DNA of 64,000 nt from Bacillota bacterium (GCA_023386495.1 JAEWJS010000132.1:1-64000), one strand, 5' to 3'. Shown: positions 32,588 to 42,431, counted from the stretch's first letter. Program-made: numbers and translations. Notes: generated by a model not told the origin, from the letters alone.

Positions 32588-33532
32588 ATGAGCAATCTCT
32601 TAAAGCTTGAGCGCCAAGGAGTGAATAAGTACTTGAAGACGGGCTATAGACCGCTGTTATGGAGCGCGGCCGCGTTGTTGCTGCTGCTATCCGCCGCTGT
32701 ACCTGGATTGAATCTATTGACCGTCATCCTGCTGACGGTGCCCTGCATCGTGCTGTACGCCACGCTGCCCCCGCTGTCCTTCGCGGTTCATCTCGGGGTC
32801 GTATGGCTAATCGGCCTCGCATTAATGGGACCGTCAGCCTTGTTGATCGGCTTCTTCTTCCTTATGCCGGCCATCGTCATCGGCCACCTGTACAAGAAAC
32901 GGGCGACGGCCCGTACCGTCATTACGCTCGCGACCATTACGATCCTGGCGCAATTTCTGCTCGAGCTCCTGCTGTTCTCGGCAATCTTCGATTACCATCT
33001 GATCGCTGAGCTGAAAGTCATGATGCGCGAGAATCTGACCACAATGGAGGAGCAGGGGCTGCTAACCGGCTGGTCGTCGGACACGACCGAAGCCGTCATC
33101 AATGCGGTCATGCGTTCGCTGCCGGTCACCCTGATCATCGCTTCGTTCCTGATGGCCGCCGTCTCACACGCGTTGGCTAGACGGGCGCTGAAGGGCTCCG
33201 ATCTGGAGGTGCAAGCCTTCCGGCGCGCGAAGGATTGGATGCTGCCGAAGTCATTCGTCTTCTTGTACCTCATTGTAATGGTGCTGGACATGATGATGCC
33301 GGAGAAAGACAATTCGTATATGTCGACGGTGGTCATCAATCTGCTGCCGCTGCTACGTTTTGCATTTACGATTCAGACGATCGGATTCTTCTTCTTCCTG
33401 GCGGCACAGAAGAGCTGGCCTCGCATCGTTCCGCTCTTGATCGCGATTCCGGTGTTCTTGTTCCCGCCATTAAGCTTGATCGGCGTCCTGGACGTCGCGT
33501 TCCCGATTCGTAAATCGTTCATGAAACCTTAG
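32588..33532 (+). CDS. yybS: YybS family (DUF2232) membrane protein
   Basis: The 314-residue product has about eight hydrophobic segments, e.g. LLWSAAALLLLLSAAVPGLNLLTVILLTVPCIVL-type stretches, and the gene is placed directly before gdpP as in Bacillus. DUF2232 function is unknown; it resembles substrate-binding components of small transporters. The ribosome-binding site at 32588 is weak. Confidence 0.85.
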   Translation: MSNLLKLERQGVNKYLKTGYRPLLWSAAALLLLLSAAVPGLNLLTVILLTVPCIVLYATLPPLSFAVHLGVVWLIGLALMGPSALLIGFFFLMPAIVIGHLYKKRATARTVITLATITILAQFLLELLLFSAIFDYHLIAELKVMMRENLTTMEEQGLLTGWSSDTTEAVINAVMRSLPVTLIIASFLMAAVSHALARRALKGSDLEVQAFRRAKDWMLPKSFVFLYLIVMVLDMMMPEKDNSYMSTVVINLLPLLRFAFTIQTIGFFFFLAAQKSWPRIVPLLIAIPVFLFPPLSLIGVLDVAFPIRKSFMKP

Positions 33533-33550
33533 TAAACAGGGGCGGATGGA

Positions 33551-35530
33551 ATGCCGAATTTTCTCATTAACAGATGGCACGGGATGCACCATGTATGGGC
33601 GCTCGTGCTCGTCGTCGCTTTAACGCTGGCGCTTGCCTGGTACGATTGGGTGCTCGGATTGCTCGGGCTGATCGCGACCGGGGCGCTGGCCGTATTCACG
33701 ATCCTTGCCGAGCGCGCTTTTCGCAGGGACTTGAGGAGCTATCTAGGTACGCTCTCGTACCGCATCAAGAAGACGGGCAATGAAGTCATCAGCGAGCTGC
33801 CGTTCGGCATCGTGCTGTACAACGAAGAGAAGTTCGTCGAATGGCATAACCCGTTCGTGGCGCAAATGCTGGGCAAGGATTCGGCAGTCGGCCTGCCGCT
33901 GTCCGAGCTGTTCCCGGTCCTAGCGGGCAAGGAGAAGGACAAGGAGAAAGACAAGGCGGACGGCAAGCTGGAGGTCTGCATCGGCGACAAGGTGTTCGAG
34001 CTGCTGTTCAAGCCGGAGGAACGGCTCCTGTACGTCGTGGATATCACGACACGCTGGAACATTGCCAAGCGGTACGACGACGAGAAGCTTGCGCTGGGCG
34101 TCGTCATGATGGATAACCTCGAGGAAGTCACGCAGGGAATGGACGACCAGCACCGTTCGGCGCTGCTGTCGAAGGTGACCGCGGAGATTACCGAGTGGGC
34201 GCAGCGCTATCAGATGTACCTGCGCCGCCTGACCTCGGATCGCTACTTGATCATTACCGACCAGAAGACGCTGAAGCTGCTCGAGGCGTCGCGGTTCGTC
34301 ATTCTGGATGAAGTGCGGGAGATGACGTTCGATCAGAAAATCCCGATGACGCTTAGTATCGGCATCGCGACGGGCGCGTCAAATACGATCGAGCTGGGGC
34401 AATGGGTGCAGGCGAGCCTCGATATCGCGCTCGGCCGCGGCGGCGACCAGGCTGCGATCAAGGTCGGGCAGCGTCAGACGTTCTACGGCGGCAAGTCGAA
34501 TGCCGTGGAGAAGCGGACCCGCGTACGGGCGCGCGTCGTCGCGCATGCGCTTCGGGACCTCATGAAGGACAGCGACAATATTATCATCATGGGCCACCGG
34601 ATGCCGGACATGGATTCGGTCGGCGCGGCAATCGGGGTGCTGAAGGCTGCCGAGCTGTTCCAGAAGGAAGCCTATATCGTGCTGGAGGGCATCAATCCCG
34701 CGATCGACAAGATGATGGACATGATCAAGGACGAGGAGCGCTTGGCACGCCGATTCGTGACGCCGGAACAGGCACTCGGACTGATGCAGCCGCGTTCGCT
34801 CGCGGTCGTCGTCGATACGCATAAGGTGACGATGGTGAAGGAGCCGAAGCTGCTGGCCGCGACCGATCGCATCGTCGTGGTCGACCATCATCGCCGGGGC
34901 GAAGAATTCATCACGAACCCGGTGCTTGTGTACATGGAGCCGTATGCATCATCGACTTGCGAGCTCGTGACCGAGCTGCTGCAGTATATTCATGACCGCG
35001 TCGCGCTGGACGTCACGGAAGCGACGGCGCTCTTGGCCGGCATTACGGTCGATACGAAAAATTTCTCGCTGCGTACGGGAGCGCGGACGTTCGAGGCCGC
35101 GTCTTTCCTCAGACGCAACGGGGCGGATTCGACGCTTATTCAGCGCATGCTGAAGGAAGACCTCGAGGAGTACAACAAGAAGGCCGAGATCATCAAGCAT
35201 GCGGCGATCCATTACGAGCATATCGCGATCGCGGTCACCGAGCCCGGCCGCAAGTACGCGCAGCTCCTCATTGCGCAATCGGCGGACACGCTGCTCAACA
35301 TGACCGACGTGCTCGCATCGTTCGTCATCGGCGAGCGCCCGGACGGGCTGATCGGCATCAGCGCGCGGTCGCTCGGCCACATGAACGTGCAGATCGTCAT
35401 GGAACGGATGGGCGGCGGCGGACATCTCACGAATGCGGCGGCACAGCTGGAGGGCACGGTCGGCGAGGCGGCTGCCAAGCTTAGAGCGATACTGGATGAA
35501 ATCGAGAAGGAAGAGGGGTTATTCGAATGA
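33551..35530 (+). CDS. gdpP: Cyclic di-AMP phosphodiesterase GdpP
   Basis: GdpP degrades c-di-AMP, a regulator of osmolyte balance and wall stress. In 659 residues: two N-terminal membrane helices (ALVLVVALTLALAWYDWVLGLLGLI), a PAS-like part, a degenerate GGDEF domain (DRYLIITD; no GGDEF motif), then DHH with GHRMPDMDSVGAAIG and VVDHHRRGEEF, and DHHA1 with GGGHLTNAAAQLEG. All catalytic blocks are present. rplI overlaps its stop by ATGA. Confidence 0.95.
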   Translation: MPNFLINRWHGMHHVWALVLVVALTLALAWYDWVLGLLGLIATGALAVFTILAERAFRRDLRSYLGTLSYRIKKTGNEVISELPFGIVLYNEEKFVEWHNPFVAQMLGKDSAVGLPLSELFPVLAGKEKDKEKDKADGKLEVCIGDKVFELLFKPEERLLYVVDITTRWNIAKRYDDEKLALGVVMMDNLEEVTQGMDDQHRSALLSKVTAEITEWAQRYQMYLRRLTSDRYLIITDQKTLKLLEASRFVILDEVREMTFDQKIPMTLSIGIATGASNTIELGQWVQASLDIALGRGGDQAAIKVGQRQTFYGGKSNAVEKRTRVRARVVAHALRDLMKDSDNIIIMGHRMPDMDSVGAAIGVLKAAELFQKEAYIVLEGINPAIDKMMDMIKDEERLARRFVTPEQALGLMQPRSLAVVVDTHKVTMVKEPKLLAATDRIVVVDHHRRGEEFITNPVLVYMEPYASSTCELVTELLQYIHDRVALDVTEATALLAGITVDTKNFSLRTGARTFEAASFLRRNGADSTLIQRMLKEDLEEYNKKAEIIKHAAIHYEHIAIAVTEPGRKYAQLLIAQSADTLLNMTDVLASFVIGERPDGLIGISARSLGHMNVQIVMERMGGGGHLTNAAAQLEGTVGEAAAKLRAILDEIEKEEGLFE

Positions 35531-35970
35531 AGGTCATTTTCCTGCAAGACGTGAAGGGGCAAGGCAAGAAGGGCGAGGTCAAGAACGTATCGGAGGGCTA
35601 TGCGCGCAACTTCCTGCTCCCGAAGGGACTCGTGAAGGAAGCGTCCGACGGCGCGATGAAGACGCTGGAGGTTCAGAGCGCTTCCGAGCAGAAGAAGAAG
35701 GAACGGGAGAAGGAAGACGCGCAGAAGCTGGGCGAGCGCCTCGGCGAGCTGACCATCGGCATTAAGGCGAAGGCCGGCGAAGGCGGAAGGCTGTTCGGCG
35801 CCATCACGAGCAAGCAAGTGGCCGAGGCGCTGGCTGCGCAGGGCATCACGATCGACAAGCGCAAGATCGAGCTCGCCGAGCCGATTCGCACGCTCGGCGT
35901 CACGCAGGTGCCGGTCAAGCTGCATCCTGCTGTCAAGGCAACGCTGAAGGTACAAGTAACGGAAGAGTAA
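35527..35970 (+). CDS. rplI: Ribosomal protein bL9
   Basis: Of 147 residues, the N-terminal MKVIFLQDVKGQGKKGEVKNVSEGYARNFLLPKGL block and C-terminal GGRLFGAITSKQVAEAL are typical. Start overlaps the gdpP stop, so translation is coupled. Confidence 0.97.
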   Translation: MKVIFLQDVKGQGKKGEVKNVSEGYARNFLLPKGLVKEASDGAMKTLEVQSASEQKKKEREKEDAQKLGERLGELTIGIKAKAGEGGRLFGAITSKQVAEALAAQGITIDKRKIELAEPIRTLGVTQVPVKLHPAVKATLKVQVTEE

Positions 35971-36036
35971 CGCTACGCATACGAATGACAAGCCATGTCT
36001 CATAACTAACGTACGAACTCTTGGAGGGATACAGGG

Positions 36037-37404
36037 ATGATAGAGACGGAAGCTCCCATGTTCGATAGAGTACCGCCGCAGAACCTGGAAGCGGAGCAGG
36101 CGGTACTCGGCTCCGTGCTGCTCCAAGCGGAGGCGCTCGTCTCGGCGATGGAGCGGCTGCGCAGCGAGGACTTCTACGCGCCGGGCCATCAACTCATCTA
36201 CGAGGCGATGATCGAGCTCGGCGAGGATAACCAGCCGATCGATCTCGTGACGTTAACGGCGAGTCTGCAGGATAAGGGGCAGCTCGAAGAGATCGGCGGC
36301 GTATCGTATCTGGCGAAGCTGGCTACCGGCGTGCCGACGGCAGCGAACATCGATTACTATGCGCAGATCGTAGAAGAGAAATCGCTCATGCGGCGGTTGA
36401 TCCGGACGGCGACGGAGATCGTGCAGAACGGCTATGCCGCGACGGACGAGGTCAGCGTGCTGCTGAGCGAAGCCGAACAGCGCATCCTCGAAATTTCCAA
36501 CCGCCGGTCGAGCAGCGGCTTCATCTCGATCCGGGACGTGCTCATGGAAGTGTTCGAGCGCGTCGAATTCCTCTACAGCCACAAGGGCGGCACGACGGGC
36601 ATCCCGTCCGGCTTCCCGGACCTGGACAAGATGACGTCCGGCTTCCAGCGCAACGACTTGATCATCGTCGCGGCGCGGCCATCGGTCGGCAAGACGGCCT
36701 TCGCGCTCAACATCGCGCAGAACGTCGGCGTGCGCGCCCGCGAGACGGTCGCGATCTTCAGTCTCGAGATGTCCGCCGCCCAGCTCGTTCAGCGTATGGT
36801 CTGCGCGGAGTCGAACGTCGATGCCGGCCGCATGCGGACAGGCTATCTGGAAGGCGACGACTGGGAGAAGCTCACGATGGCGATCGGCGCCTTGTCGGAG
36901 GCGAACGTCTATATCGACGACACGCCCGGCATTACGGTCGCCGACATCCGTGCCAAGTGCCGCCGCCTCAAGAAGGAGAAGGGGCTGGGCATGATCATGA
37001 TCGACTACTTGCAGCTGATCCAAGGCCGCGGCAAGGCGGGCGAGAACCGGCAGCAGGAAGTATCCGAGATCTCCCGGACGCTGAAGCAGATCGCCCGTGA
37101 GCTGGAAGTGCCGGTCATTGCGCTGTCGCAGCTCAGCCGTGGCGTCGAGCAGCGGCAGGACAAGCGCCCGATGATGTCCGACCTTCGGGAATCGGGCTCG
37201 ATCGAGCAGGATGCCGACATCGTCGCGTTCCTGTACCGGGACGATTATTACGACAAGGAATCCGAGAAGAAGAACATCATCGAGATCATCATCGCTAAGC
37301 AGCGTAACGGTCCGGTCGGCACGGTCGAGCTGGTCTTCTTGAAAAACTTCAACAAGTTCGTCAGCCTCGATCATTCGCAGGCGGCGGCGGGGATGGCCTC
37401 ATAG
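36037..37404 (+). CDS. dnaB: Replicative DNA helicase (DnaB; DnaC in B. subtilis)
   Basis: Hexameric fork helicase. The 455-residue product has the N-terminal PPQNLEAEQAVLGSVL, Walker A ARPSVGKTAFALNIA, Walker B MIMIDYLQLI and the H3/H4 region SQLSRGVEQRQDKRP plus DLRESGSIEQDADIVAFLYRD. GGAGGG precedes the ATG. No intein is present. In the gdpP-rplI operon, whose upstream region holds the RNA element shared with dnaA. Confidence 0.97.
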   Translation: MIETEAPMFDRVPPQNLEAEQAVLGSVLLQAEALVSAMERLRSEDFYAPGHQLIYEAMIELGEDNQPIDLVTLTASLQDKGQLEEIGGVSYLAKLATGVPTAANIDYYAQIVEEKSLMRRLIRTATEIVQNGYAATDEVSVLLSEAEQRILEISNRRSSSGFISIRDVLMEVFERVEFLYSHKGGTTGIPSGFPDLDKMTSGFQRNDLIIVAARPSVGKTAFALNIAQNVGVRARETVAIFSLEMSAAQLVQRMVCAESNVDAGRMRTGYLEGDDWEKLTMAIGALSEANVYIDDTPGITVADIRAKCRRLKKEKGLGMIMIDYLQLIQGRGKAGENRQQEVSEISRTLKQIARELEVPVIALSQLSRGVEQRQDKRPMMSDLRESGSIEQDADIVAFLYRDDYYDKESEKKNIIEIIIAKQRNGPVGTVELVFLKNFNKFVSLDHSQAAAGMAS

Positions 37405-37413
37405 ATCAATTCC

Positions 37414-37449
37414 GAACAATCGCACGGAACACCGTGCGATTGTTCGCTT
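37414..37449 (+). terminator. Terminator after dnaB
   Basis: GAACAATCGCACGG (37414-37427) and CCGTGCGATTGTTC (37432-37445) form a perfect 14-bp stem, followed by GCTTTTCTC. Confidence 0.9.
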
Positions 37450-37456
37450 TTCTCGG

Positions 37457-37485
37457 TTGACACGGGTAGGGCGTACTGATACACT
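37457..37485 (+). promoter_or_regulatory. purA promoter
   Basis: Perfect -35 TTGACA (37457-37462), 17-bp spacer, -10 TACACT (37480-37485). An ~85-nt leader follows; no known riboswitch is recognised. Confidence 0.75.
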
Positions 37486-37577
37486 AGTGATGCTGCCTTC
37501 AGAAGCCCGGAATATGCTATGGCTTGCAGGGCGGCAAATTTCGGCGTGTTGTTTTTGCACGTTGCGGGGGTATGCGC

Positions 37578-38867
37578 ATGTCTACGGTAGTGGTCGTCGG
37601 CACCCAATGGGGAGACGAAGGGAAAGGCAAGATTACCGATTATTTGGCGGAAGGCGCGGACGTCGTCGCTCGTTATCAAGGCGGCAACAACGCAGGCCAC
37701 ACGATCCTGATCGGTGACAAGAAATATAAGCTCACCATGATCCCATCCGGCATCTTCAACGAGAACAAGATCTGCGTCATCGGCAACGGCATGGTTATCA
37801 ATCCGTCCGCGCTGATCGACGAGATCAACTATATTCATGAGCACGGCTTCTCTTCGGAGAATCTGAAGATCAGCGACCGTGCCCATGTCATCATGCCTTA
37901 TCATATGGTGCTCGACGGCCTCGAAGAGGACCGCAAGGGCGACAATAAGATCGGCACGACGCGCAAGGGCATCGGCCCTTGCTACATGGATAAGGCGTCG
38001 CGCAGCGGCGTGCGCATCGCGGACCTGATGGACGCGGAGGAGTTCTCCTCGAAGGTGCGCCACCTGGTCAGCGAGAAGAACCATGTGATCAAGCAAGTAT
38101 ACGGCTCGGCCGAGCTGCTGGATGCCGAGGCGATCATTCAAGAATACTTAGGCTACGCGGAAGTACTGCGTCCATACGTGACGGACACGTCCGTCGTGCT
38201 TAACGATGCGATCGATTCCGGCAAGAAGGTCTTGTTCGAGGGCGCGCAAGGCGTCATGCTTGACATCGACCAAGGCACGTATCCGTTCGTAACGTCCTCG
38301 AACCCTACGGCAGGCGGCGTGTGCATCGGCTCCGGCGTAGGTCCATCGAAGATCGAGCAGGTCATCGGCGTGGCCAAGGCGTACACGACGCGCGTCGGCG
38401 ACGGTCCGTTCCCGACGGAGCAGACGAATGAAGTCGGCGATTACATCCGGGAGAAGGGCTTCGAGTACGGCACCGTTACGGGCCGTCCGCGCCGCGTCGG
38501 CTGGTTCGACACGGTCGTCGTCCGCCATGCCCGCCGCGTCAGCGGCATCACGGGCCTGTCGCTGAATTCGCTCGACGTGCTGACGGGTCTTGAGACGGTG
38601 AAGATCTGCACGGCGTACAAGATCGGCGATCAAGTGATCGAGCACTACCCGGCGAGCCTGAAGACGCTCTCCGAGTGCGAAGCGGTCTACGAGGAGCTGC
38701 CGGGCTGGAGCGAGGACATCTCGAACGCGAAGACGCTGGACGATCTGCCGGCTACGACGCGCCGATACGTCGAGCGCGTATCCGAGCTGACGGGCATTCC
38801 GATCGCGATCTTCTCGGTCGGCCGCAACCGCGAGCAGACGAATCCGGTCGTGAAGATTTACAAGTAA
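37578..38867 (+). CDS. purA: Adenylosuccinate synthetase
   Basis: Makes adenylosuccinate from IMP, Asp and GTP in AMP synthesis. The 429-residue product opens STVVVVGTQWGDEGKGKITD (P-loop and catalytic Asp), then GGNNAGHTI, GTTRKGIGP-like (GTTRKGIGPCY), and GRPRRVGWFD. The ATG at 37578 has GGGGG 7 nt upstream; an in-frame ATG two codons earlier is too close to it. Confidence 0.97.
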   Translation: MSTVVVVGTQWGDEGKGKITDYLAEGADVVARYQGGNNAGHTILIGDKKYKLTMIPSGIFNENKICVIGNGMVINPSALIDEINYIHEHGFSSENLKISDRAHVIMPYHMVLDGLEEDRKGDNKIGTTRKGIGPCYMDKASRSGVRIADLMDAEEFSSKVRHLVSEKNHVIKQVYGSAELLDAEAIIQEYLGYAEVLRPYVTDTSVVLNDAIDSGKKVLFEGAQGVMLDIDQGTYPFVTSSNPTAGGVCIGSGVGPSKIEQVIGVAKAYTTRVGDGPFPTEQTNEVGDYIREKGFEYGTVTGRPRRVGWFDTVVVRHARRVSGITGLSLNSLDVLTGLETVKICTAYKIGDQVIEHYPASLKTLSECEAVYEELPGWSEDISNAKTLDDLPATTRRYVERVSELTGIPIAIFSVGRNREQTNPVVKIYK

Positions 38868-38881
38868 GGGTAGACGCGATA

Positions 38882-38919
38882 AGCCTGCATCTCCGCTAAG
38901 GGAGGGGCAGGCTTTTTGG
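38882..38919 (+). terminator. Terminator after purA
   Basis: AAGCCTGC (38882-38889) pairs with GCAGGCTT (38908-38915), with an inner CTCC/GGAG, then TTT. Confidence 0.88.
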
Positions 38920-39028
38920 TGCGGTGCCGACGAATGATTTTCCGCTTGCGGTGAATGGAGTGCTTGAAGGCTGACCATACTGCTAAGTATGCCCCTTATG
39001 GGAATTATTTGGCAGGAGTGTGATTAGC

Positions 39029-39766
39029 ATGTGGAAAATGTTCGGCTGGCTCGGCAGAACGGTAGCGGCGGGCCTCATTGTAAGCTTCTTGGCGATCTGG
39101 ACGGCCGGTTATATCGTCAACAGTTATGTAGAGACGCTGCTGAAGCAGTATAATCTGCCGATGGAGACGCAGCCGATGGCGCTCTCCGGCGTGTGGGGCA
39201 CGCTGTGGGGCGCGGACGCTCCGAGCGGCGGCCAGGCCAAGGATGAGCCTTCCTTGATGACCGACAGTCAAGCGAGCTCGGGCAAGGCTGCGGCAGATGC
39301 GGGCGATGCGGCGGAGTCGGATGCAAGCGGGACGGACCCGGCCGCGGAGGACGCTTGGTCGGGAATAGATGAGCAAGCGGATGGAGCGGACAGCACGGAT
39401 GCGGATGCGGCTGCTGACGGAGCGCAGGCGGATGCGCAGAACGCGTCAGGGAGCGATGCGGGAGAAGCTTCGGAAGAGACGGGCTCAGGCACGGGCCTGG
39501 AGGCGCAGGCAGGCGCGCAGCGGGAAGAGACGGTCCTGACGCCGGATGAGCTGGCGGATGCGCGCGACGCGATGACGGATGAGGATCGGAATAAGCTGTT
39601 CGCGATTCTTGTCAGCAAGCTGCCGCAGGAAGAGTGGCAGACGATCTCTACCTATGTCGAGTCGGGGCTGACCGAGTCGGAGCTTACGAATGTCCAACAG
39701 ATTGTCGCAAAATATCTAAATCGGGCAGAATATGACGAACTAATGGAAATTCTGAGTAAATATTAA
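39029..39766 (+). CDS. Hypothetical single-pass membrane protein with low-complexity linker
   Basis: No family recognised. Of 245 residues: an N-terminal membrane helix (AAGLIVSFLAIWTAGYIV), a ~100-residue Ala/Asp/Gly/Glu-rich extracytoplasmic linker, and a helical C-terminal domain (TPDELADARDAMTDEDRNK to NRAEYDELMEILSKY). Start at 39029 after AGGAG, spacing slightly long; a GTG at 39020 and an ATG at 39038 are alternatives. It stands alone between purA and an M23 peptidase gene. A role at the envelope is inferred from layout only. Confidence 0.7.
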   Translation: MWKMFGWLGRTVAAGLIVSFLAIWTAGYIVNSYVETLLKQYNLPMETQPMALSGVWGTLWGADAPSGGQAKDEPSLMTDSQASSGKAAADAGDAAESDASGTDPAAEDAWSGIDEQADGADSTDADAAADGAQADAQNASGSDAGEASEETGSGTGLEAQAGAQREETVLTPDELADARDAMTDEDRNKLFAILVSKLPQEEWQTISTYVESGLTESELTNVQQIVAKYLNRAEYDELMEILSKY

Positions 39767-39819
39767 TCCGTTAGTCGCAAGGCTTCGGTTGCCCCTTCCG
39801 TAAAGGCTATGTTAAAGTA

Positions 39820-39865
39820 AAAGGCGTGATGGCCCGGCTACAGCTGGGTACATTCGCCTTTTTTT
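39820..39865 (+). terminator. Terminator
   Basis: AAAGGCG (39820-39826) pairs with CGCCTTT (39855-39861), with an inner CCC/GGG, followed by a T-run. Confidence 0.85.
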
Positions 39866-39925
39866 GACGGAATAGGGGATATGACAAGAGGAACGACGAC
39901 AACCGATTGCGATAAGGAGAGTATC

Positions 39926-41479
39926 ATGACCGTTCTCAGGGACCAGAACCGGGAAGAGGCAGAGCAGGGGCAATCGCCTTCGAGCTTCAGCCGCCGGGTG
40001 CAAGACTTGAAGGGCAAGATGCAGCAACATACTGCAAGCTTGAACGCCGCGCTCGAGCGAATCGGGAAGAAGCGGATCATGCTGGCAGGGGGAGCGCTGA
40101 CACTCCTCGCAGTCGCCGGGTTCGGCGGCCAAGCATACATACAAGCGAATACCGTAGATTATTATGAAGTGTATCGGAACGGCGTGGCGATCGGCACCGT
40201 AGACGCGCCGGAGACCGTGGAAGCGATGCTGGCCGCGAAGAAGGCGGAGTTGGCGGAGGCGAATCCAGGGCTGCAGATGGAGCTTGAAGCAGGCGAGATC
40301 GTCTACACCCCTGAAAGGGCTTACAAAGCGAATCCTGACAGTGAAGAGACGATCGGCAAGCTGGCAGGCATGCTGACGTCGCACGCCGTAGGCGTCGAGG
40401 TCAGGGTGAACGGCAAGCTGATCGGCATCGCGAAGGATCAAGCGACGGCGGACAATGTGCTGCAGCGGGTGCAGTCGAAGTACGTACCGGCCGGCAAGGC
40501 TGCAGGCAAGATGGAAGTAACCGCGCTGGCTTTCACCGCAGACGCGGCTAAGACTGCGGCTGCGGACCCGACTGAGCCGAAGAGCAACGTCAAGTCGGTC
40601 GGCTTCGTGGAGAAGGTCGATACGCCGGTCGTCGACGTGGATCCGGGCCGGATTCAAGATGCCGACACGCTCTATGAGCGGCTCGTTACCGGCAATGCCA
40701 AGGCGACGAAGTATGTCGTGCAAGAGGGCGACTGCATCGGCTGTATCGCGCAGAAGTTCGGCATCTCGCCGCAACTGATCTATCAGAATAATCCGCACAT
40801 CGACGGCGAGATGATTCGCGTCGGCGATGAGCTTGACCTGACCGTGCTGCAGCCGCAGTTGACCGTGCAGACGGTAGAGAACGTCACGGAGACGGAAGAG
40901 ATCGAACCGGACGTCATCGTGCAGAAGAATGACGAGATGCGCGCCGGCCAGCAGAAGACGCTGCGCAAGGGTGAGCCGGGCCAACGGCTCGTGACGTATC
41001 AGCTCGTGAAGCAGAACGGCTTCCTGATGAGCGAGGAAGTGCTTGCCGAGGAGATCATTAAGCCGGCGGTCGCCGCGATCGTCGTGAAGGGCACGAAGGT
41101 CGTGCTGGGCGAGGGCTCGGGCAAGTTCGCATGGCCGGTATCCGGTGCGCGTCTGACGAGCAGCTACGGCCAGCGGTGGGGCAGGCTGCATAAGGGCATC
41201 GATATGATCGGCAACAAGAACATTCTGGCGGCCGATCATGGCGTCGTCACCTTCACCGGCACGAAGAAGGGCATGGGCAAGACGGTGATCATCGATCACA
41301 AGAACGGCTATACGACCGTGTACGGCCATCTGAGCAAGATCACGATCAAGAAGGGCGCCGTCGTCGAGAAGGGCGATAAGCTCGGGATCATGGGTAATAC
41401 CGGCAATTCCACGGGCACGCATCTGCACTTCGAGATTCACAAGAACGGCAAGCCGCAGAACCCGAAGAAATTCTTGTAG
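39926..41479 (+). CDS. LysM-G5-M23 peptidoglycan endopeptidase
   Basis: Cell-wall hydrolase. Of 517 residues: cytoplasmic N-terminus, membrane anchor (IMLAGGALTLLAVAGFGG), a LysM domain (YVVQEGDCIGCIAQKFGISPQLIYQNN, about residues 270-320), a G5 domain, and a C-terminal M23 domain with HKGIDM, and HLHFEIH as zinc ligands, intact. Resembles the DacD/SpoIIQ-like M23 group upstream of wal in Paenibacillus. AAGGAG precedes the ATG at 39926; it is adjacent to the WalRK operon, whose known regulon includes wall hydrolases. Confidence 0.9.
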   Translation: MTVLRDQNREEAEQGQSPSSFSRRVQDLKGKMQQHTASLNAALERIGKKRIMLAGGALTLLAVAGFGGQAYIQANTVDYYEVYRNGVAIGTVDAPETVEAMLAAKKAELAEANPGLQMELEAGEIVYTPERAYKANPDSEETIGKLAGMLTSHAVGVEVRVNGKLIGIAKDQATADNVLQRVQSKYVPAGKAAGKMEVTALAFTADAAKTAAADPTEPKSNVKSVGFVEKVDTPVVDVDPGRIQDADTLYERLVTGNAKATKYVVQEGDCIGCIAQKFGISPQLIYQNNPHIDGEMIRVGDELDLTVLQPQLTVQTVENVTETEEIEPDVIVQKNDEMRAGQQKTLRKGEPGQRLVTYQLVKQNGFLMSEEVLAEEIIKPAVAAIVVKGTKVVLGEGSGKFAWPVSGARLTSSYGQRWGRLHKGIDMIGNKNILAADHGVVTFTGTKKGMGKTVIIDHKNGYTTVYGHLSKITIKKGAVVEKGDKLGIMGNTGNSTGTHLHFEIHKNGKPQNPKKFL

Positions 41480-41498
41480 CAGGCTACGATTTCACATC

Positions 41499-41540
41499 AA
41501 GCATCGCCTAAGCGGTTGTCCGCGGGGGCGGTGCTTTTTT
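41499..41540 (+). terminator. Terminator after the M23 gene
   Basis: AAGCATCGCC (41499-41508) pairs with GGCGGTGCTT (41527-41536), followed by TTTT. Confidence 0.88.
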
Positions 41541-41586
41541 GCGCTTGCGCGGGCTATGAAATATTAGAAATCCAAGAGAAGTTTCA

Positions 41587-41616
41587 TTGGGACGAGGTAA
41601 GTGTCTATGGTAAACT
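41587..41616 (+). promoter_or_regulatory. Possible walR operon promoter
   Basis: -35 TTGGGA (41587-41592), 18-bp spacer, -10 TAAACT (41611-41616), some 55 bp before walR. Moderate match. Confidence 0.4.
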
Positions 41617-41672
41617 AAGTAGAAGGATAGAGCAGCAATTACAGGACATGCGGATGACGGAGGTGTACTCGG

Positions 41673-42431
41673 ATGCAGGGCAAAATTCTGGTCGTCGACG
41701 ACGAGCAGCCGATCGCGGATATTCTGAAGTTCAATCTGGAAAAAGAGGGCTACGAGGTCATCTGTGCATGGGACGGGGCAGAGGCGGTACGGCTGGCGTA
41801 CGAGGAGAAGCCCGATCTGATCCTGCTGGATCTGATGCTGCCGATCAAGGACGGGATGGATGTCTGCCGCGAGGTTCGCTCGCGCATGCAGACGCCGATT
41901 ATCATGCTGACGGCGAAGGATACGGAGCTGGACAAGGTTCTCGGCTTGGAGCTGGGCGCGGACGATTATGTGACGAAGCCGTTCAGTACGCGCGAGCTAT
42001 TGGCTCGGGTGAAGGCGCATCTGCGCAGGCAGCAGAAGCTGCAAGAGGTGCTTGCGTCCGGCAGCGATGCCGGCAGTAAGGGCGACGATCAAGCCGAAGA
42101 AAAGCAGGGCATGCGCTTGTTCAACTTGTTCATCGATACGGATATGTACGTGGTATACAAGGATAACGAACCGCTCGATCTGACGCATCGGGAATATGAG
42201 CTTGTCTACTATATGGCGCGCAATAGCGGCAAGGTGATGACGCGCGAGCATCTGCTGCAGGCGGTGTGGGGCTTCGAGTATTTTGGCGACGTGCGGACGG
42301 TTGACGTGACGATCCGGCGGCTGCGGGAGAAGATCGAGGACGACCCGAGCAAGCCGGAATACATCCTGACCCGCCGCGGCCTCGGCTACATGATGCGCAA
42401 TCCTAAGTCGGGAGGCTTCGGTAACGGATGA
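41673..42431 (+). CDS. walR: Response regulator WalR (YycF)
   Basis: OmpR-type regulator of cell-wall metabolism, essential in Bacillales. Of 252 residues: receiver with DDEQ and phospho-acceptor Asp53 (LLLDLMLPIKDG), Thr/Lys in MLTAKDTE; winged helix with SGKVMTREHLLQAVWG and VDVTIRRLREKIE. A ~25-residue hydrophilic insertion (DAGSKGDDQAEEKQG) lies between the domains, somewhat longer than usual. GGAGGT precedes the start. Confidence 0.97.
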   Translation: MQGKILVVDDEQPIADILKFNLEKEGYEVICAWDGAEAVRLAYEEKPDLILLDLMLPIKDGMDVCREVRSRMQTPIIMLTAKDTELDKVLGLELGADDYVTKPFSTRELLARVKAHLRRQQKLQEVLASGSDAGSKGDDQAEEKQGMRLFNLFIDTDMYVVYKDNEPLDLTHREYELVYYMARNSGKVMTREHLLQAVWGFEYFGDVRTVDVTIRRLREKIEDDPSKPEYILTRRGLGYMMRNPKSGGFGNG

